This document shows, piece after piece, positions 8,394 to 17,358 of a stretch of 64,000 bases of DNA. Where the stretch lies: assembly GCF_025165815.1 (NCBI RefSeq), contig NZ_JAFFZE010000010.1, forward strand, positions 335,410-399,409, in the 5' to 3' direction. Under the pieces are notes generated by a model, which was given only the letters and a program-made list of their open reading frames with translations, was not told the origin of the DNA and made no database searches. Both the position numbers and the translations under genes were made by a program. The stretch is from Actinophytocola gossypii. Its GTDB lineage: Bacteria > Actinomycetota > Actinomycetes > Mycobacteriales > Pseudonocardiaceae. Positions within the stretch are counted from its first letter, which is position 1; every line of letters starts with the position of its first letter.

Positions 8394-9146
8394 TCAGCTG
8401 CTCTCCGGCGCGGGGCCGCCGTACTTGGCGCGCAGTTTGGCCTCGAGTTCGCGTTCCTCGGCCGCGCGGGCTTCCGCGGCGGCCTGGATGTCCTTCTGCC
8501 GGTGTCCGGCCGCCCGCACCGCCCACACGGTGACCAGCAGTGCGACGGCGGTCAGCGGGTAGCCCATGGCCAGCCGGGCGAAGCCGAGCCAGCCGGTCTG
8601 GTCCTCGTCGTAGAGCCAGCGCTGCACGACGAACCGGGCGGCGAACACCGACATCCAGGTCAGGGTCGCGATGCTGTACACCCGCACGGCCCTGCGGTCG
8701 CCGCGCCAGAGCATCCCGTGCCCGTTGAGGTACGACCAGATCACCCCGACCAGCGGCCAGCGCACCAGCACCGACACCAGGAACACGCTGCCGTAGACCA
8801 GGCTGGTCCAGATGCCGAACAGGAAGAACCCCTTGGCGTCCCCGGTCCGGTAGGCGATGAACGCCGCGATCGCCACGCCGAAGAACCCGGAGATCGCCGG
8901 CTGCAGCGGCTCCTTGCGCACCAGCCGGATCACGGTGATCGCCACCGCGCTGCCCAGTGCGCTCCAGATCGCCGCGGTCAACCCGAACAGGGAGTTGATC
9001 AGGATGAACACCAGTACCGGGATCGTCGAGTAGACGAGCCCGGTGATGCCGCCCATCTGCTCCAGCAGGGTGGGCTGCTTCTCCTTCTCCTGCTCCGGCT
9101 CCTCGGTGGAGGTGGGGGGACTGGGGGACCTGTCAGGTTCCGTCAT
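8394..9146 (-). CDS. DUF3159 family membrane protein
   Basis: A 250-residue integral membrane protein with about six hydrophobic segments between residues 30 and 220, flanked by charged ends; the tail (residues 215-250) is an Ala/Glu/Arg helix. It matches the actinobacterial DUF3159 family (Rv2693c). It overlaps the upstream OB-fold gene by four bases (ATGA), so the two are cotranslated. Function unknown. Confidence 0.85.
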   Translation of the reverse strand: MTEPDRSPSPPTSTEEPEQEKEKQPTLLEQMGGITGLVYSTIPVLVFILINSLFGLTAAIWSALGSAVAITVIRLVRKEPLQPAISGFFGVAIAAFIAYRTGDAKGFFLFGIWTSLVYGSVFLVSVLVRWPLVGVIWSYLNGHGMLWRGDRRAVRVYSIATLTWMSVFAARFVVQRWLYDEDQTGWLGFARLAMGYPLTAVALLVTVWAVRAAGHRQKDIQAAAEARAAEERELEAKLRAKYGGPAPESS

Positions 9147-9523
9147 GTAGCCGTCTGCAACTCGTAGTAGGGGTTGTAGAGCACCTTCTGCCCGTCGCGC
9201 AGCGCGATCCGGCCCTGGGCCTTGATGGTCCGGCCGGGCTCGATGCCCGGAATACGCCGTCGACCGAGCCAGACTAGTGTCACACCCTCGGTTCCGTCGA
9301 ACAGCTCGGCCTCCAGCGTCGCCACAGCGTCACGCGGGCTGAGCTCGACGGTACGGAGTCGTCCGAGGACCGTGACCTCGTCGCCGGACCGGCAGTCGCA
9401 CGCCTTGCGGGCGCCGACCGCCTCGACGTTGTCGGAGAGGCTCTCGGCGTCGAGCTCGTCGACATCGCTGGTCAGGCGCTTGACCAGGCGTCGTATCGGA
9501 CCGCGTCCGGCTCCGGTGGCCAT
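9143..9523 (-). CDS. OB-fold nucleic-acid-binding domain protein
   Basis: A small protein of 126 residues, homologous by position and sequence to Rv2694c. After a basic N-terminus (RRLVKRL) it has an OB-fold core with strands VTVLGRLRTVEL, ATLEAELFDGTEGVTLVWLG and TIKAQGRIA. OB folds of this type bind single-stranded nucleic acid. The ATG at 9521-9523 was chosen because conserved sequence starts there; the longer frame upstream runs antisense to the hydrolase start. It overlaps DUF3159 by ATGA. Confidence 0.85.
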   Translation of the reverse strand: MATGAGRGPIRRLVKRLTSDVDELDAESLSDNVEAVGARKACDCRSGDEVTVLGRLRTVELSPRDAVATLEAELFDGTEGVTLVWLGRRRIPGIEPGRTIKAQGRIALRDGQKVLYNPYYELQTAT

Positions 9524-9619
9524 ACTGACGCTCCAGTCTGCTGGGGGCCGGCCCCGACACCCGGCCCGGACAATTCCAGCGTAACCACGCGAAGCCGCGC
9601 TGGGTGGAGGAAGTGGCAC

Positions 9620-10357
9620 GTGAATGTCTCGGTATGCCCCTTCGCCGGGGACGGCGCTCCACGGACGGCGATTATGCTGCCCGGCACCGGATCCGACGAC
9701 ATATTCGTCCGATCTGTGTTCGAGATCCCGCTGGCGGCGGTCGGTGTGCGGACACTCGCGCCCACTCCCGTTCCCGGCCCCCGGCTCGCCGACGCGCACC
9801 TGGCCGCCGTCGACGCGGCCGCCGCGGTCGAGCCGGTGCTGGTCGGGGGCGTCTCGTTCGGCGCGCACCTGGCCGCCGAGTGGGCGCTGCGCAACCCCGG
9901 CCGGTGCGCCGGCCTGGTGCTCGCGCTGCCCGCCTGGAACGGCGAGCCGGAGGACGCGCCGGCCGCCCTCTCCGCCAGGGCCTCGGCGGCCGACGTACGG
10001 CGCCGGGGCGTCGACGGGGCGCTGACGGATGTGGCCGCGTCCGCTCCGGCCTGGCTCGCCGAGGAGCTCGCCCGCGCCTGGCCCGGCTACGGCGACGGGC
10101 TCGCCGGCTCGCTGGAGCTGGCCGCGGGCCGGGCGGCGCCCACACCGGACGGGCTGGCGGCGCTACGGGTCCCGGTGGGCATCGCGGCGTGTGTCGACGA
10201 TCCGGTCCATCCGGTGGGCGTGGCGGAGGCGTGGGCGCGTGCGCTGCCGCACGCGGCCGTGCGGACCACGCGGCTGGCGGTGGTCGGCCGGGATCCCGAG
10301 GCGTTGGGGCGCGCGGCGGTGCTCGCCTGGCTGCACGCTGGTGGGCGGCCCGGCTAG
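9620..10357 (+). CDS. Alpha/beta hydrolase family protein
   Basis: A 245-residue cytoplasmic protein with LPGTGSD as a likely oxyanion loop and the nucleophile elbow GVSFG with Ser79. A VDDPVHP segment near residue 195 could carry the acid residue. A classical catalytic His is not obvious, so activity is uncertain. It sits where Rv2695 lies. Its 3' end overlaps the convergent LysE gene by four bases. The start is GTG, preceded by GGAGGAAG about 10 bases upstream. Confidence 0.75.
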   Translation: MNVSVCPFAGDGAPRTAIMLPGTGSDDIFVRSVFEIPLAAVGVRTLAPTPVPGPRLADAHLAAVDAAAAVEPVLVGGVSFGAHLAAEWALRNPGRCAGLVLALPAWNGEPEDAPAALSARASAADVRRRGVDGALTDVAASAPAWLAEELARAWPGYGDGLAGSLELAAGRAAPTPDGLAALRVPVGIAACVDDPVHPVGVAEAWARALPHAAVRTTRLAVVGRDPEALGRAAVLAWLHAGGRPG

Positions 10358-10977
10358 CGCTCGGCCAGCGCGAGCGCGCCACCGAGGCCGATCATCGTCA
10401 GGCCGCTCCCGATCCGCTCCCGCACCTGCCAGCGCGGGTGCGCCGCGACCAGCCGGGACAGCGCGCCGGCGAAGAACGCGACCAGCAGGTCCACCGCCAT
10501 GGCCATGGCCACCACGATCAGCCCGAGGACCACGAACACCACCGCCGCCGGCACCTCGCCCCGGTGCACGAAGTGCGGCAGGAACGCCAGGAAGAACAGT
10601 GCCGTCTTCGGGTTCAGCGCCTCCACGACGACGCCCTGGCGCAGCGCGCTCCGCCTCGGCCGCGCGGCCGGGACCGCCACCTCGCCCGCGTTCCGGTCGA
10701 GCAGCGCCCGCACCCCCAGGTACACCAGGTACGCCGCGCCGGCGAGCTTCACCACGGTGAACGCGGTCGCCGACGTGGCGAGGACCGCGGACAGCCCGAG
10801 CGCCGCCGCCAGCACGTGCAGCGAGGCGCCGATGCCGTTGCCGACCACCGAGCGCACGCCGTCCGCGCGGCCGCCGCGCAGGCTGCGGGCGAGCACGTAC
10901 AGCACGCCGGGGCCGGGCAGGATCGCGAACAGGGCCGACGCTCCGAGGAACACCAGCCACTCGGCGGACGTGGGCAT
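10354..10977 (-). CDS. LysE family translocator (amino-acid exporter)
   Basis: A 207-residue protein with six predicted membrane helices and the LysE/RhtB signature near the N-terminus (FAILPGPGVLYVLARSLRGG) and EALNPKTALFFLAFLPHF mid-protein. Family members export amino acids such as lysine, homoserine or leucine by proton antiport. It starts one base after the DUF3710 stop, so it is probably cotranscribed. No counterpart is expected here in the M. tuberculosis order, so this looks like a lineage-specific insertion. Substrate unknown. Confidence 0.88.
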   Translation of the reverse strand: MPTSAEWLVFLGASALFAILPGPGVLYVLARSLRGGRADGVRSVVGNGIGASLHVLAAALGLSAVLATSATAFTVVKLAGAAYLVYLGVRALLDRNAGEVAVPAARPRRSALRQGVVVEALNPKTALFFLAFLPHFVHRGEVPAAVVFVVLGLIVVAMAMAVDLLVAFFAGALSRLVAAHPRWQVRERIGSGLTMIGLGGALALAER

Positions 10978-10978
10978 G

Positions 10979-11734
10979 TCAGCCCTGCGCTGCCCGCGCC
11001 TGCTCGTTGGCCAGCGCCTGTGCCCTGGCCCTGGCCTGCGCCTGGACGTAGGCCAGCACCGGCGGCGGCAGCGTCAGCGGGAGCGGCATGCCGACCGGCA
11101 TCGGGGTGGTGCCGCGCACCACGACGGTGCCGCGCATCAGCTCGTACAGCGCGGCGGCGGCGTTGTCGACCCGGTCGGGCGCCGAGCAGACCGCGGCGCG
11201 CAGCAGCCACCGGGGGCCGTCCACGCCCACGAACCGCCACACCTCGCCGGGGTAGGTGGCGAGCAGCTCCTGGCCCCACGCGCCGGCGGTGCTCTGCACC
11301 TTCGTGCCCTTGGCGCGCATGTTGTCGGCCAGCTCGCCGCACCACTCCTCGCGCCACAGCTCACCGGAGCGCGGCGCCGCGTAGGCGCTGAGGGTGACCA
11401 GGCACAGCTCGGTGGCGAAGTTGAGCTCGCTGGCGACCGCGCCGTCCTGGCTCATCTTCGCCGCGAACCGGGAGCCGCGGACCGGCTCGAGCCCGTTGCC
11501 CGGGGTCAGCCGGAACCCGACGCACGGCGTCACCGGCAGCCGGACCGCCCCGAAGTCGAGGCGCGGCACGCCGTCCGCCGGCGCGTCCTCGGTGTCGTAC
11601 GGGCCGGCGTCGTCGAACAGGTCGCCGCCGACCTCGCCACCGAGCTCGCCGTACTCGGCGTCACCGTCGTAGTCGTCCGCGAACCCGGGCTCCTCGTCGT
11701 CGAGGTCCCGCTTCCGCCGTCCGAACAGTCCCAC
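10979..11734 (-). CDS. DUF3710 domain-containing protein
   Basis: A 251-residue protein starting MGLFGRRKRDLDDEE, with an acidic, disordered first ~55 residues, then a conserved domain including LDFGAVRLPV, WREEWCGEL and GEVWRFVGVDGPRWLLRA. It matches DUF3710 (Rv2696c), an actinobacteria-restricted family of unknown role always next to dut. It begins six bases after the dut stop, so the order dut-DUF3710-LysE is one transcription unit. Confidence 0.87.
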   Translation of the reverse strand: MGLFGRRKRDLDDEEPGFADDYDGDAEYGELGGEVGGDLFDDAGPYDTEDAPADGVPRLDFGAVRLPVTPCVGFRLTPGNGLEPVRGSRFAAKMSQDGAVASELNFATELCLVTLSAYAAPRSGELWREEWCGELADNMRAKGTKVQSTAGAWGQELLATYPGEVWRFVGVDGPRWLLRAAVCSAPDRVDNAAAALYELMRGTVVVRGTTPMPVGMPLPLTLPPPVLAYVQAQARARAQALANEQARAAQG

Positions 11735-11740
11735 GTGCGT

Positions 11741-12217
11741 CTACTCCTCCGTGGCCCTGGACCCGCTCAGCACCGAGTGTCCACCGGTCGACCCGTACCC
11801 TCCGGAGCCCCGCGGCGAGTCGGCCAGCGCCGCCACCTCGCGGAACACCGCGTGTTCCACCCGCTGCACCACCAGCTGCGCGATCCGGTCGCCCCGGCGC
11901 AGCTCGACGGGCTCCCGGAGGTCGTGGTTGACCAGGCAGACCCGGATCTCGCCACGGTACCCGGAGTCGATGGTGCCCGGCGTGTTCACCACGCTCAGCC
12001 CCACCCGGGCGGCGAGGCCGGACCTGGGATGGACGAACGCCGCGTACCCGTCGGGCAGGGCGATCGCGACACCGGTGCCGACCGTCGACCGTTCCCCCGG
12101 CGCGATCGTCACGTCCGAGGTGGTCACCAGGTCGGCGCCCGCGTCGCCCGGCCGGGCGTACGACGGCAGGGGAACACCCGGATCGATCCGGGTCAGCAGG
12201 ACCTCCACGTCGGACAC
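11741..12217 (-). CDS. dut: dUTP diphosphatase (dUTPase)
   Basis: Hydrolyses dUTP to dUMP and diphosphate, keeping uracil out of DNA and feeding thymidylate synthesis. The 158-residue length is typical. All five trimeric dUTPase motifs are visible: [25 protein letters not shown] (with the catalytic Asp), RGDRIAQLV and the C-terminal [10 protein letters not shown]. The GTG at 12215-12217 gives the family start [10 protein letters not shown]; longer frames run into the divergent DUF3093 gene. Homologue of Rv2697c. Confidence 0.95.
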   Translation of the reverse strand: MSDVEVLLTRIDPGVPLPSYARPGDAGADLVTTSDVTIAPGERSTVGTGVAIALPDGYAAFVHPRSGLAARVGLSVVNTPGTIDSGYRGEIRVCLVNHDLREPVELRRGDRIAQLVVQRVEHAVFREVAALADSPRGSGGYGSTGGHSVLSGSRATEE

Positions 12218-12241
12218 GAGCGGCGAGACTACCCTGGGGGT

Positions 12242-12739
12242 GTGAGCGACACGTCTTCCGGTGCGCGCGCCGAGCACGAGAACGCTACCGAGCGGACGTC
12301 CGCGCGGTACTCCGAACGGCTGTACGTCACGTGGTACTGGTGGCTGCTGCCGTTGCTCGCGGCCGGGCTGCTGGCCGCGGAGGTCCACCTTGGCTACCCG
12401 GGAGTGCGGGCGTGGCTGCCCTACGTCGTCCTGCTGCCGCTGACCGCGCTGCTGGTGCACCGCGCCGGCCGGACGAAGGTCGAGGTGCGCGACGGCGAGC
12501 TGTGGGTCGGCGGCGCGCACCTGCCGCTGGAGTTCGTCGGCGAGGTCCAGGTGGTGGCCGCGAAGGACAAGCGGAAGGTGCTCGGCCCGCACCTGGACCC
12601 CGCCGCGCACGTGCTGCACCGGGGCTGGGTCGGTCCGCTCGTCCGGTTGCGGCAGACCGACCCCGAGGACCCGACCCCCTACTGGGTGTTCAGCACGCGG
12701 CACCCGGACCGGTTGGCCGAGGTGCTGCGCGCGGGTTGA
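12242..12739 (+). CDS. DUF3093 domain-containing membrane protein
   Basis: A 165-residue protein with two adjacent membrane helices at about residues 30-50 and 58-75 ([33 protein letters not shown]), followed by a cytoplasmic PH-like beta domain ([21 protein letters not shown]) ending [12 protein letters not shown]. This is the DUF3093 pattern (Rv2698). It is divergent from dut with only 24 bp between start codons, so the promoters must overlap the coding starts or be very compact. Function unknown. Confidence 0.87.
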   Translation: MSDTSSGARAEHENATERTSARYSERLYVTWYWWLLPLLAAGLLAAEVHLGYPGVRAWLPYVVLLPLTALLVHRAGRTKVEVRDGELWVGGAHLPLEFVGEVQVVAAKDKRKVLGPHLDPAAHVLHRGWVGPLVRLRQTDPEDPTPYWVFSTRHPDRLAEVLRAG

Positions 12740-12761
12740 GCCGTGTGCTCGCGCCGGCCGG

Positions 12762-13070
12762 TCAGGCGCAGTCGCGGCAGATGTACTGGCCCTTGCTCTC
12801 CTCGGCCAGCCTGCTGCGGTGATGCACCAGGAAGCACTTGGAGCAGGTGAACTCGTCGGCCTGCTTCGGCACGACGCGAACGGTCAGGTCCTCGCCGGAC
12901 AGGCCGGACAGGTCGGCGCCGGGCAGCTCGAAGCTCTCCGCGGTCTCCGACTCGTCGACGTCGACGACGCCGGACTGGTTCTCGTTGCGACGCGCCTTCA
13001 GCTCCTCGAGCGAGTCCTCCGCGAGGTCGTCCGCCTCGTTTCGGCGTGGCGCATCGTAGTCGGTGGCCAT
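12762..13070 (-). CDS. DUF4193 zinc-ribbon protein
   Basis: A 102-residue acidic protein with [10 protein letters not shown] at the start and a C-terminal zinc ribbon: CSKC near residue 80 and CRDC at the end (CICRDCA-like). It matches DUF4193 (Rv2699c), conserved across actinobacteria next to cei and dut. The middle is rich in Glu/Asp and the ribbon follows a short beta stretch ([15 protein letters not shown]). Possibly a transcription-associated zinc protein, but no function is established to my knowledge. Confidence 0.88.
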   Translation of the reverse strand: MATDYDAPRRNEADDLAEDSLEELKARRNENQSGVVDVDESETAESFELPGADLSGLSGEDLTVRVVPKQADEFTCSKCFLVHHRSRLAEESKGQYICRDCA

Positions 13071-13408
13071 TGGTCTAGCACCCCCACTTCAGGATGTGTT
13101 CGTGCCGCTGGACAACGTCCCAGCGGCCCAGTTTGTGCCCGCCATCTCACGTGACGCAGGTCTCGTGCTTCGGAATCGATTCGCTCGAACCCTCGACGAC
13201 CGGAGCGCGGGGAGGGTAGCCCATCGGCGAGCGCGCATCCAGCACTTCACCCGATCGGGTGTGTCCGCGCCACGGATGACTCAATCTCGACACGATGCGC
13301 CAACAGGACGCGCCCCGACCCGCCGACCGGCCCGCGAGCGCCTAGGCTGATCAGCAACGAACGAACTGGGTGCGGCGGGTCCTTGGGGGACCGGAGGAGG
13401 CGGAGCGC
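13071..13408. other. Gene-free divergent gap between DUF4193 and cei
   Basis: About 340 bp without a convincing gene. It contains a perfect 14-bp palindrome (13248-13261) and a TAGGCT hexamer at 13343-13348 that could be the -10 of the cei promoter; no good -35 is seen. The rest is unremarkable GC-rich sequence. Confidence 0.6.
13248..13261. promoter_or_regulatory. 14-bp perfect palindrome upstream of cei
   Basis: CACCCGATCGGGTG is fully self-complementary and lies about 80 bp before the putative cei -10 and 180 bp before the DUF4193 start. It may be an operator for a dimeric regulator; none is identified. Confidence 0.35.
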
Positions 13409-14110
13409 GTGGCGTCCCGGAACGTGTGGCCGAACAACGGTCCGCAGCGCTATCGGAAGCGGCGCCCGCTGCCCGCGCTCATCCTGATCCTGGTGCTCGG
13501 CGTCACGGCCACGGTGGTGTGGATCAACGTGATGACCGACGCGGCCGAGAACGCGGGCGCGACCAGGTGCGAGCCGCCCGCGCCGCGCAAGGGCACCGAG
13601 AAGCCCACCACGCCGCCGACCACGCTCGGTCAGCAGCTGGAGTTCGCGTCACTCGACCGCACCGTGCCGGCACCACCCGGTCAGGTCCTGGTCAAGGTGA
13701 GCAACGCGAGTTCGCAGCGGGGTGCCGCCGGCATCGTCACCGCCCGCCTGCGCGAGCTCGGCTTCGCCAAGGTCGCCGACCCGGGGAACGACCCGCTGTA
13801 CGGCGACACGATGGAGTGCCGGGGCCAGATCCGTTTCGGCCCGCAGGGCACGTCCTCGGCCCGCACGCTGAGCCTGCTCGACCCGTGCGTCGAGCTGATC
13901 CGCGACGAGCGCAAGGACGCCACCGTCGACCTGGTCATCGGCGCCGACTTCGACGCCCTCACCCCGAACTCGCAGGCCCGCACCGCGCTGGAACAGCTGA
14001 CCCAGTGGGCCGAGGAGCACCCGGAGACCAAGGGCGGCCTGCAGGCCAACGGCCCCCAGCCGGACCTCGACCCCGAACTGCTCGCCGGCGCCCGCAGCAC
14101 CCGCTGCTAG
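13409..14110 (+). CDS. cei: Cell envelope integrity protein Cei (LytR C-terminal domain)
   Basis: A 233-residue membrane-anchored protein: short cytoplasmic basic segment (RYRKRRPLP), one transmembrane helix at about residues 23-42 (ALILILVLGVTATVVWINV), then an extracytoplasmic LytR_C-type domain with VKVSNASSQRGAAGIVTARLRELGF and four Cys residues. In mycobacteria Cei (Rv2700) is needed for envelope integrity and virulence. The GTG start was chosen because GGAGGAGG lies eight bases upstream. The 3' end overlaps convergent suhB by four bases. Confidence 0.85.
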   Translation: MASRNVWPNNGPQRYRKRRPLPALILILVLGVTATVVWINVMTDAAENAGATRCEPPAPRKGTEKPTTPPTTLGQQLEFASLDRTVPAPPGQVLVKVSNASSQRGAAGIVTARLRELGFAKVADPGNDPLYGDTMECRGQIRFGPQGTSSARTLSLLDPCVELIRDERKDATVDLVIGADFDALTPNSQARTALEQLTQWAEEHPETKGGLQANGPQPDLDPELLAGARSTRC

Positions 14111-14910
14111 AGGTCCAGGTACCCGGTCTCCGCCAGCGCGGCCCACAGGTCGTCGGCGATCCCGGGCGCGGCCACGAACGTCAGCCCGTCGGTGTCGTCG
14201 TCGGACTCCGGCAACCGGACCACCGCGCCCGCCTCGGCCGCGATCAGCGCCCCGCCCGCCCAGTCCCAGCGGTTCAGGCCGTGCTCGAAGTACCCGTCGA
14301 GCCAGCCGGCCGCGACCGCGCACAGGTCGAGCGAGGCCGCGCCGGCCCGGCGGATGTCCCGCACCCGGCTCAGCAGTCCCGGCACCCCGGCCGCCTGCCG
14401 GACCCGCCGCTCCGGCCGGTAGGCGAAGCCCGTGCCGACCAGCGACAGCTCCAGCCTCGTCGACGCCGACACCCGCAGTGGGCGCCCGTCGAGGAACGCG
14501 CCGCCACCCCGCGCGGCCGTCCACCGGCGGCCGGACACCGGCTCCACGACGGCCGCGGCCACCGACTCACCGCCGACCTGCGCGGCCAGCGACACCGCGT
14601 ACCAGGGGTAGCCGTACAGGTAGTTCACCGTGCCGTCGATCGGGTCGACGACCCAGGACACGCCGTCGTGGGGCGTGGGGGTCGAGCCGCCCGCCTCCTC
14701 CCCCAGCACCGGCTCGCCTGGCCGCAGCTCGGCCAGCCGCTCCCGGACCAGCCGCTCCACCGCGAGGTCCGCCGCTGTCACCACGTCGGTCTCGCTGGAC
14801 TTCGTTCCGACGTCCCGGATCGCGTCCTCCCGGGCGGTCCTGGCCAGCTCGGCTGCCGCCGACGCGACCGACACCGCGATCTCGAGAAGGTCACCCTCTT
14901 CAACACCCAC
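14107..14910 (-). CDS. suhB: Inositol monophosphatase family protein SuhB
   Basis: A Mg-dependent phosphatase of 267 residues that should release inositol from inositol-1-phosphate, feeding phosphatidylinositol and mycothiol synthesis. Motifs: GEEAGG, the metal-binding WVVDPIDGTVNY, and the C-terminal NRWDWAGGALIAAEAGA. The GTG start VGVEEGDLLEIAVSVA begins the first family helix; the longer frame extends into the ppgK promoter. Homologue of Rv2701c and divergent from ppgK. Confidence 0.9.
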   Translation of the reverse strand: MGVEEGDLLEIAVSVASAAAELARTAREDAIRDVGTKSSETDVVTAADLAVERLVRERLAELRPGEPVLGEEAGGSTPTPHDGVSWVVDPIDGTVNYLYGYPWYAVSLAAQVGGESVAAAVVEPVSGRRWTAARGGGAFLDGRPLRVSASTRLELSLVGTGFAYRPERRVRQAAGVPGLLSRVRDIRRAGAASLDLCAVAAGWLDGYFEHGLNRWDWAGGALIAAEAGAVVRLPESDDDTDGLTFVAAPGIADDLWAALAETGYLDL

Positions 14911-14984
14911 GGGACCTATCGGACCACATCCGGCTAATCTCCGTGGGAAGGTGAACTGAATCGAGTACGAAGGGATCCGTGGGG

Positions 14985-15746
14985 ATGGGTGCAACCCTCG
15001 GCTTCGGCGTGGACATCGGCGGCTCTGGCATCAAGGGAGGCATGGTCGACCTCGACGCGGGGAAGCTGCACGGCGAGCGCATCCGGGTCCCGACGCCCGA
15101 CCCGTCCAAGCCGGACGCGGTGGCGGACGTGGTCCGGCAGATCGTCGACGAGTTCGGCTGGACCGGCAAGCTGGGCATCACCCTGCCCGCGGTCATCAAG
15201 CGCGGCATCGCGCACACCGCGGCCAACATCGACAAGACCTGGCTCGGCACCGACGCCGCCGCGCTGTTCGCCGAGCGGCTCAACCTCGATCCGAGCGAGG
15301 TGGTCGTGCTCAACGACGCCGACGCCGCCGGCATCGCCGAGATCTCCTACGGCTGGCCGGACGACCGGGAGGGCGTGGTGGTGCTGCTGACGTTCGGTAC
15401 CGGCATCGGCAGCGCGCTGTTCCGCGACGGCAAGCTCGTTCCCAACACCGAGTTCGGCCACCTCGAGGTCGACGGCCACGACGCGGAGACCCGCGCGGCT
15501 GCCTCGGTCAAGGAGGAGAACGACCTGTCCTGGGCCGAGTGGGCCAAGCGGGTCACTCGCTACGTGCGCAGTCTCGAGGACCTCATCTGGCCGGACCTGA
15601 TCATCGCCGGCGGCGGGGTCAGCAAGAAGGCCGACAAGTGGCTGCCGCTGCTGGACGTGCGGACCAGGGTCGTCGCGGCCGAGCTGCGCAACGACGCGGG
15701 AATCGTGGGGGCCGCCGTGGCCGCCCGGCAGGGCCATCACGGCTGA
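14985..15746 (+). CDS. ppgK: Polyphosphate glucokinase
   Basis: ROK-fold kinase of 253 residues that phosphorylates glucose using polyphosphate or ATP. Seen: phosphate-binding loop [16 protein letters not shown] at the N-terminus, [10 protein letters not shown] with the catalytic Asp, [10 protein letters not shown] and a C-terminal [18 protein letters not shown]. It lacks the ROK zinc motif, as PpgK does. The ATG at 14985 is preferred over GTG at 14979 because GAAGGGA sits ten bases upstream. Position immediately before sigA matches Rv2702. Confidence 0.93.
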   Translation: MGATLGFGVDIGGSGIKGGMVDLDAGKLHGERIRVPTPDPSKPDAVADVVRQIVDEFGWTGKLGITLPAVIKRGIAHTAANIDKTWLGTDAAALFAERLNLDPSEVVVLNDADAAGIAEISYGWPDDREGVVVLLTFGTGIGSALFRDGKLVPNTEFGHLEVDGHDAETRAAASVKEENDLSWAEWAKRVTRYVRSLEDLIWPDLIIAGGGVSKKADKWLPLLDVRTRVVAAELRNDAGIVGAAVAARQGHHG

Positions 15747-15810
15747 CACGTTCGCCGACGTCAGGGTGGATCTTCGCCCCGGGTGCGCACCTGGGGAGGA
15801 GTATCGTCGT

Positions 15811-15816
15811 TACAAT
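15811..15816 (+). promoter_or_regulatory. Candidate -10 element of sigA promoter
   Basis: TACAAT preceded by CGT fits an actinobacterial -10 and lies about 107 bp before the sigA start. No good -35 is visible at 17-18 bp. A long leader of ~100 nt would follow. Confidence 0.35.
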
Positions 15817-15923
15817 GGAACAGTGCCCGCGGCTCACAGCGGCCCGGGACTTCCCCGCAATCCGGTTGACCAGGGCTTCGTTCCTTGGTTTCCGTGATCG
15901 ACCGCAGCAGCGAAAGGGCGTAC

Positions 15924-17294
15924 GTGGCAGCCGCACGAACCGCAACCCGACGCTCCACCGCCTCGGCGAGCGCCGCCAAGTCGGCGGAAGCGCAGCCGGA
16001 CACCGAACCGACTGAGAAGCCTGCCTTGAAGACCGCGAAGAAGCCGGCCGCGAAGACCACCACGCGGGCACCCCGCAAGCCCGCGGCCGGCGCGAAGAAG
16101 CCCGCCAGGAAGACCGCGGACAAGTCGAAGGCCGCCGAGGCCAACAAGAAGGCCGACGGCGCGGCCGCCGAGGACGGCGAGGAGCCGGACCTCGAGTCCC
16201 CCAACCTCTCGGACCTGGAGGACGTGGAGGTCGACCTCGTCGACGACACGGTCGCCGAGGAGGAGCCGGCGGAGGAGAAGCCGACCAAGGAAACCAAGGA
16301 CGGCGACTTCGTCTGGGACGAGGAGGAGTCCGAGGCGCTGCGCCAGGCGCGCAAGGACGCCGAGCTGACCGCGTCCGCCGACTCGGTCCGGGCCTACCTC
16401 AAGCAGATCGGCAAGGTGGCGCTGCTCAACGCCGAGGAGGAGGTCGAGCTCGCCAAGCGGATCGAGGCCGGCCTGTACGCGGCGGAGCGGGTGCGCAAGG
16501 CCGAGGAGGAGTCCTCGGAGAAGCTGCTCCCGCAGATGCGCCGCGACCTGCGCTGGATCGTGCGCGACGGTGAGCGGGCCAAGAACCACCTGCTGGAGGC
16601 GAACCTGCGCCTCGTGGTGTCGCTGGCCAAGCGCTACACCGGCCGCGGCATGGCGTTCCTGGACCTCATCCAGGAGGGCAACCTGGGTCTGATCCGTGCG
16701 GTCGAGAAGTTCGACTACACCAAGGGCTACAAGTTCTCCACCTACGCGACCTGGTGGATCCGGCAGGCGATCACCCGCGCGATGGCCGACCAGGCCCGCA
16801 CCATCCGTATTCCGGTGCACATGGTCGAGGTCATCAACAAGCTGGGCCGCATCCAGCGCGAGCTGCTCCAGGACCTGGGCCGTGAGCCCACGCCGGAGGA
16901 GCTGGCGAAGGAAATGGACATCACGCCGGAGAAGGTGCTGGAGATCCAGCAGTACGCGCGTGAGCCCATCTCGCTGGACCAGACCATCGGCGACGAGGGC
17001 GACAGCCAGCTCGGCGACTTCATCGAGGACTCCGAGGCCGTCGTCGCGGTCGACGCGGTCAGCTTCACGCTGCTGCAGGACCAGCTCCAGTCGGTGCTGG
17101 CCACGCTGTCCGAGCGCGAGGCGGGCGTGGTGCGGCTGCGCTTCGGCCTCACCGACGGCCAGCCCCGCACGCTCGACGAGATCGGCCAGGTCTACGGCGT
17201 CACCCGCGAGCGGATCCGCCAGATCGAGTCGAAGACCATGTCGAAGCTGCGGCACCCGTCGCGCTCGCAGGTTCTGCGCGACTACCTCGAGTGA
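15924..17294 (+). CDS. sigA: Principal RNA polymerase sigma factor SigA (HrdB)
   Basis: Housekeeping sigma-70 of 456 residues. The first ~130 residues are Lys/Ala-rich then acidic, as in actinobacterial SigA; from [25 protein letters not shown] onward it is nearly identical to mycobacterial SigA. Region 1.2 ([17 protein letters not shown]), region 2 ([30 protein letters not shown]), region 3 and region 4 ([21 protein letters not shown]) are all intact. The GTG start was chosen for GAAAGGG five bases upstream; a TTG 39 bases earlier is possible but lacks a site. Downstream of ppgK. Confidence 0.96.
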   Translation: MAAARTATRRSTASASAAKSAEAQPDTEPTEKPALKTAKKPAAKTTTRAPRKPAAGAKKPARKTADKSKAAEANKKADGAAAEDGEEPDLESPNLSDLEDVEVDLVDDTVAEEEPAEEKPTKETKDGDFVWDEEESEALRQARKDAELTASADSVRAYLKQIGKVALLNAEEEVELAKRIEAGLYAAERVRKAEEESSEKLLPQMRRDLRWIVRDGERAKNHLLEANLRLVVSLAKRYTGRGMAFLDLIQEGNLGLIRAVEKFDYTKGYKFSTYATWWIRQAITRAMADQARTIRIPVHMVEVINKLGRIQRELLQDLGREPTPEELAKEMDITPEKVLEIQQYAREPISLDQTIGDEGDSQLGDFIEDSEAVVAVDAVSFTLLQDQLQSVLATLSEREAGVVRLRFGLTDGQPRTLDEIGQVYGVTRERIRQIESKTMSKLRHPSRSQVLRDYLE

Positions 17295-17320
17295 GCCGAG
17301 ACTCCACGTGCTCCACGTGC

Positions 17321-17355
17321 GAACGCCCGCCAGCCGTCCCGGTTGGCGGGCGTTC
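17321..17355. terminator. Bidirectional terminator between sigA and EamA gene
   Basis: A perfect 12-bp stem (GAACGCCCGCCA / TGGCGGGCGTTC) with an 11-nt loop lies 27 bases after the sigA stop and four bases before the convergent EamA stop. Stable stem without T-run, typical for this GC content. Confidence 0.8.
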
Positions 17356-17358
17356 CGC

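Noticed and set aside
15747..15923. SigR-type promoter for sigA
   Set aside because: No GGAAT/GGAAC with GTT at 18-19 bp spacing was found; only a lone TACAAT -10 remains.
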